43,730 bases of DNA, from assembly GCA_934631985.1 (NCBI GenBank), contig CAKTYE010000014.1, positions 1 to 43,730 on the forward strand. Direction: 5' to 3'. The notes below the pieces were generated by a model. It had not been told where the DNA came from and did not search any database. It was given only the letters and a program-made list of their open reading frames with translations. Made by a program: the position numbers and the translations under genes. This document shows, piece by piece, positions 40,956-43,730 of this stretch. Source of the stretch: an uncultured Clostridia bacterium (GTDB lineage Bacteria > Bacillota > Clostridia > Christensenellales > Aristaeellaceae). Each line of letters starts with the position of its first letter. Position 1 is the first letter of the stretch.

Positions 40956-42299
40956 TTATAAAGGCAGGGGCGTCTCGTACAAAAGTCCCATTTCCCACAG
41001 CATGGTGCTGGTCAGATACTTATCGCGAATGTCGCGGGAGCCAATGAAGGCGTTGTGGGTATCCTCGTCGGAAATATCAATGTCTGCGGGAACCATGGGC
41101 ATTTCCAGCAGCTTCATCAGCTTGGCAATGTCCTCGGTGGGGGGAAGCTCCTCGTCGATAATGCGCAGCACCTCATCCCAATGGGCTTCCAGTTGATCAA
41201 AGTGCGCCTTCTGCCGTGCGGGATCATTCTTGTGCTGCACGTTGTGCTCCAGATCAATGACGTTCTGCGCAGCCTTGCCGAAGATGGCGCGGGTCTGCTT
41301 CTGCCAGTCAACATCGTTGAAGGAAGCCATGAAGGCCTCCGCCTTGGCCCGGTCGGGACGGATGGTGCGGATCCAGTCGTAAATCTTCAGGGTCAGCAGC
41401 GTACCCACGCCCACCTGAATGCCGTGCAGCTCATAGGAGGTGCCGCGGTCCAGCGCCATCATTTCCCACAGGTGCGAGAAGTAATGCTCCAGGCCGGAGG
41501 CAGGGCGGGAGATCTCTGCATAGGCCATCGCCAGGCCGGAGAGGATCAGACCCTCGACCGTGGCCTGCACCGCTTCAGCATCCCGATCCTTCAGCTTGGG
41601 CGCGACCGCCACAATGCGGGCCAGCGCACGGCGCATGAGGGACGCAATGGTCTCGCAGTAATATTCGCCGGTGATCAGGTTGGAGATACGCCACTCGCAG
41701 GTGGCAACATACTTTGCCAGCATATCGCCCAGGCCGGCCTGCAGCATGCGCATGGGGGCCTGACGGATGATGTCCGTATCCGCGATGATGGACACAGGGC
41801 AGGCGTTGTACAGGCTGACCTTGATGCGGTTCTGAATCATAGAGGCACTGTTGGAGGCATAGCCGTCCATGCTGGGGGCAGTGCCGACGATGATGCTGTG
41901 GCAGCCCACCGCATGGGCCAGCACCTTGCAGCAGTCGTTCACCACGCCGGAGCCGATGCCCATCACCACATCGCAGGTGGGGTCAAAGGCCATCAGGCAC
42001 GCGCCCACGGCGTATTCGTCCGGCTCCACATGCTCCATGGGGAAGACGAACTTTACATAGGGGAAATTCGCGGCCTTCAGCACAGGCTCCACCTTGTCCC
42101 AGGCGGCGGCCTCGGTGTTCTTGTCGCAGATAATGAAGGCCTTGGTGCCGTCCGCAGCGCGCAGCGCCTCGGGAATGTACTGCACCACGCCGGGGCCGAT
42201 CTTCAAATACTTCAGTCCGCAGCTGTGGTGCCGTCCGCAGCCGCAGCCAAAGCCGCCGGCCGCAATCAGCTCTTCCAGGGAAACGTTCAAAATATCCAT
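40956..42299 (-). CDS. egsA: sn-Glycerol-1-phosphate dehydrogenase-like enzyme (AraM/EgsA family)
   Basis: The 447-residue protein matches the AraM/EgsA branch of iron-type alcohol dehydrogenases, which reduces dihydroxyacetone phosphate to glycerol-1-phosphate with NAD(P)H. It has the Cys/His-rich start CGCGRHHSCG near 19-28, the nucleotide loop GIGSG at 114-118, TAPSMDGYASN near 140-150, and the metal ligands Asp192 (GLGDMLAKY), His272 (GLEHYFSH) and His292 (ELHGIQVG). The ATG at 42299 follows GAGGG by 9 bases. It is first in a three-gene operon, divergent from a DeoR regulator. In bacteria such genes often sit in sugar-use loci, so the true substrate here may be another polyol phosphate. 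Confidence 0.87.
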   Translation of the reverse strand: MDILNVSLEELIAAGGFGCGCGRHHSCGLKYLKIGPGVVQYIPEALRAADGTKAFIICDKNTEAAAWDKVEPVLKAANFPYVKFVFPMEHVEPDEYAVGACLMAFDPTCDVVMGIGSGVVNDCCKVLAHAVGCHSIIVGTAPSMDGYASNSASMIQNRIKVSLYNACPVSIIADTDIIRQAPMRMLQAGLGDMLAKYVATCEWRISNLITGEYYCETIASLMRRALARIVAVAPKLKDRDAEAVQATVEGLILSGLAMAYAEISRPASGLEHYFSHLWEMMALDRGTSYELHGIQVGVGTLLTLKIYDWIRTIRPDRAKAEAFMASFNDVDWQKQTRAIFGKAAQNVIDLEHNVQHKNDPARQKAHFDQLEAHWDEVLRIIDEELPPTEDIAKLMKLLEMPMVPADIDISDEDTHNAFIGSRDIRDKYLTSTMLWEMGLLYETPLPL

Positions 42300-42366
42300 T
42301 CGTATCATCCCTCTATTCTGTTGAACTTTTATTGTATACACGGAGCGCGTTTCTTTGCATATTCAC

Positions 42367-42425
42367 ATTCTATCCTTCTGCGCACAGGTTGTCAACGGTT
42401 GTCACAAAAGCTGAACGTTCGTCAC
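42367..42425 (-). promoter_or_regulatory. Promoter of the dehydrogenase operon with repeated operator-like motifs
   Basis: On the minus strand: TTGACA (42395-42390), a 17-bp spacer, and TAGAAT (42372-42367). On the plus strand ggttgtca is repeated with a 10-bp period (42387-42394 and 42397-42404), and a related cgttcgtcac lies at 42416-42425. Helically phased repeats over a -35 box next to a DeoR gene suggest its operator. Confidence 0.7.
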
Positions 42426-42463
42426 GAAATGAAACAAAAATTTGCAAAAATGCGCAAGACTAC

Positions 42464-42492
42464 TTTCCAAGTCGCACAAAGTGTGGTATGCT
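42464..42492 (+). promoter_or_regulatory. Possible promoter of the DeoR-family gene
   Basis: TTTCCA at 42464-42469, a 17-bp spacer, and TATGCT at 42487-42492. The -35 box is weak. The leader to the GTG start would be about 30 bases. Confidence 0.5.
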
Positions 42493-42529
42493 GGTCAAAA
42501 ATCCACCCAAAAAGGGGGAGAGATGCCGC

Positions 42530-43279
42530 GTGTTCAGCGTGGAAAGGTTTGACCAAATCATCAACATGCTCACAGATGAGCAGGCCGTGTCCGTCCACAC
42601 CATCGCCAACAGGCTGTATGTGAGTGAAGCGACGGTGCGCCGCGATCTGGCGGAGCTGGAAAAGCAGGGGCTGGTGCGCCGGGTCTACGGCGGCGCGACG
42701 CTGGTCAAGAGCAACAAGGACGTACCCCTGTCCCTGCGGGAAAGCGAATCGGCGGAGGCGAAGAACGAGATCGGTCGCCGCGCCGCCGCCCTGGTGCGGG
42801 AAAATGACGTGATCCTGATGGACGCATCGTCCACGGCGTTCAGCATCATTCCGTATCTGGGCAACTTCAACAACCTGGTGGTGGTGACCAACGGTCTGAA
42901 GGCCGCCATGGCCCTGGGAGACAGGCATATCAAGACCTTCCTGACCGGCGGGGAGATGATCGACAACTCCTACAGCCTGGTGGGACAGCATGCCATGGAT
43001 CTGATCGAGCGTATCAACGCGAACCTGTTTTTCTTCTCCTGCCGCGGGGTGACGGAGGATGGGCGTATCACGGATTCATCGGTGGCAGAGACGCAAATGC
43101 GCATTAAGATGATGCAGCATGCCCACCGCAATGTGTTTCTGACGGCAAGCAGCAAGATCGGCAAGGAGTTCTTTTACGTCATGGGCAGGGTTGCGGATGT
43201 GGATGATGTGATCTGCGAAAAGCCGCTGCCTGAGGCCTGGACGCGCCAGCTTCAGCAGAAAAAGCATGCGCCGGAATAA
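42530..43279 (+). CDS. DeoR family transcriptional regulator
   Basis: The 249-residue protein has the N-terminal winged helix of DeoR repressors (SVHTIANRLYVSEATVRRDL near 21-40, then LEKQGLVRRVYGGA). Its C-terminal sugar-phosphate-sensing domain (DASSTAFSIIPYL, TNGLKAAMAL, FLTGGEM, ASSKIGKEF) is homologous to phosphosugar isomerases. The family typically represses sugar genes until a phosphorylated sugar binds. The start is a GTG at 42530, 9 bases after AGGGGGAG; the frame is open further up to 42332 but that would cross the promoter region. It is divergent from the dehydrogenase operon and upstream of the ABC ATPase gene, so it probably controls both. Confidence 0.9.
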   Translation: MFSVERFDQIINMLTDEQAVSVHTIANRLYVSEATVRRDLAELEKQGLVRRVYGGATLVKSNKDVPLSLRESESAEAKNEIGRRAAALVRENDVILMDASSTAFSIIPYLGNFNNLVVVTNGLKAAMALGDRHIKTFLTGGEMIDNSYSLVGQHAMDLIERINANLFFFSCRGVTEDGRITDSSVAETQMRIKMMQHAHRNVFLTASSKIGKEFFYVMGRVADVDDVICEKPLPEAWTRQLQQKKHAPE

Positions 43280-43296
43280 ACGGCGCACAACGTTAA

Positions 43297-43389
43297 GACT
43301 TTCACAAAAATGTTTGGAATTGAGCAATTTTGATTGAAAGTCCCGCACAAAACGGGTAGTTCTGCGCATTCTGCAATATGTTTGCGCAG
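43297..43389. promoter_or_regulatory. Inverted repeats upstream of the ABC gene promoter
   Basis: Three inverted repeats lie between the DeoR gene and the next promoter: gactttca/tgaaagtc (43297-43342, 30-base spacer), cccg/cggg (43343-43356), and ctgcgca/tgcgcag (43362-43389, 14-base spacer). The last ends 2 bases before the -35 box and is a candidate regulator site. No T run makes any of them a good terminator. Confidence 0.45.
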
Positions 43390-43391
43390 GC

Positions 43392-43421
43392 TTGACAACA
43401 AATGGAATTGTCGAATATAAT
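43392..43421 (+). promoter_or_regulatory. Strong promoter of the ABC ATPase gene
   Basis: TTGACA at 43392-43397, an 18-bp spacer, and TATAAT at 43416-43421, both boxes perfect. The repeat gacaa/ttgtc spans the -35 box and spacer. Confidence 0.85.
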
Positions 43422-43427
43422 CAAGAC

Positions 43428-43639
43428 AAGTTAGGACGTGCTTCGGAAATGACGTAAGAAGTCCGGCGAGTAACAGGAGGGTCGCAGCGGTACGGGAACG
43501 CGGGAAACGCGCAGGAACTGCCGACGAGAAATGCAGCTCGCAGGTGTCGTTTTTGTACTTTTTTTGAAGCCGCCTTTGCGCGAATCTTACATGCTGGATG
43601 TAGCATGGAGTGCGCAGACGCGAAAGGAGAACAACGTGC
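43428..43639 (+). promoter_or_regulatory. Long, potentially structured 5' leader
   Basis: About 210 bases separate the predicted RNA start from the ATG. Several stems can form: ggac/gtcc, gcggt/actgc, gag/ctc near 43526-43539, and, just before the ribosome binding site, tgcgc/gcgca (43577-43616) enclosing catgct/agcatg (43590-43607). T-rich runs lie mid-leader at 43549-43554 and 43559-43565. The order stems, T run, second hairpin and GAAAGGAG resembles an attenuator or riboswitch, but it matches no class I recognise. Confidence 0.45.
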
Positions 43640-43730
43640 ATGGCTGAAATCGTTTTTGAAAATGTCAGTAAGCATTTCGGACAGACCCGCGTTATCGACC
43701 AGCTGAACCTGACCATCCCCGATGGCAAGT
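43640..43730 (+). CDS. Sugar ABC transporter ATPase, MsmK/UgpC-like (start only)
   Basis: The first 30 codons are present before the window ends. The protein begins MAEIVFENVSKHFGQTRVID and continues QLNLTIPDGK, the normal opening of CUT1-type ATPases that serve sugar, maltodextrin or glycerol-phosphate importers. The Walker A motif would follow beyond the edge. GAAAGGAG (43622-43629) lies 10 bases upstream of the ATG. Downstream genes should include the permeases and binding protein; together with the DeoR gene and the dehydrogenase operon this would form a sugar or polyol uptake locus. Confidence 0.78.
   Translation, partial: MAEIVFENVSKHFGQTRVIDQLNLTIPDGK

Noticed and set aside
41055..42623. 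A 522-codon plus-strand open frame
   Set aside because: It is antisense to the dehydrogenase-like gene, whose motifs are clear, and runs through the divergent promoters.
1..43730. tRNA or rRNA genes
   Set aside because: No cloverleaf with a GTTCGA-type T arm and CCA-adjacent acceptor, and no conserved rRNA segment, was noticed on either strand. A covariance search was not possible.

Overview
The window looks like chromosomal DNA of a GC-rich, spore-forming member of the class Clostridia. Evidence: a complete spoVAA-AB-AC-AD-AE sporulation operon, strong GGAGG-type ribosome binding sites, sigma-A promoters with 17-18 bp spacers, U-tailed terminators and a SAM-I riboswitch before metK. The genus cannot be named from sequence reading alone. 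No rRNA, tRNA or CRISPR array was seen.

Left part (1-17.1 kb), from the left edge: the 3' end of an IS30-type transposase; a divergent acyltransferase gene under two back-to-back palindromes; a 1683-residue secreted protein built mostly of SdrD-B-like repeats; a gene-free stretch with dispersed palindromic repeats; the spoVA operon with a possible 49-codon extra gene inside it; a small exported FMN-binding-like protein; a zinc-ribbon membrane protein; an exported SH3b/peptidoglycan-binding repeat protein; a ketopantoate-reductase-family enzyme; and an Mbeg1-like hydrolase.

Middle (17.1-25 kb): metK with its SAM-I riboswitch and terminator on the minus strand; a divergent HD-GYP protein; a CHAP-domain exported hydrolase; then dnaA preceded by DnaA-box-like sites. 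dnaA is not followed by dnaN. It ends at a terminator and a convergent MATE exporter gene.

Right part A (25-38.5 kb) is a long, largely co-directional cluster. A YheO/DauR-like regulator precedes ridA, a PLP aminotransferase, an MFS carrier, an M24 peptidase, an M29 aminopeptidase, Opp/Dpp-type permeases and ATPases, a second M24 peptidase and a family-5 solute-binding protein. The arrangement suggests import of short peptides, intracellular trimming and processing of the released amino acids. A perfect 16-bp palindrome sits at the start of the ridA transcript, and six consecutive hairpins sit just before the binding-protein gene.

Right part B (38.5-43.7 kb): a frameshifted DUF2442-like gene; a minus-strand operon of a glycerol-1-phosphate-dehydrogenase-like enzyme, a TIM-barrel sugar-phosphate isomerase/epimerase-like protein and an uncharacterised propeller-like protein; a divergent DeoR-family regulator; and, after a long potentially structured leader, the start of a MsmK/UgpC-type ABC ATPase. 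This looks like a regulated sugar or polyol-phosphate locus that continues past the right edge.
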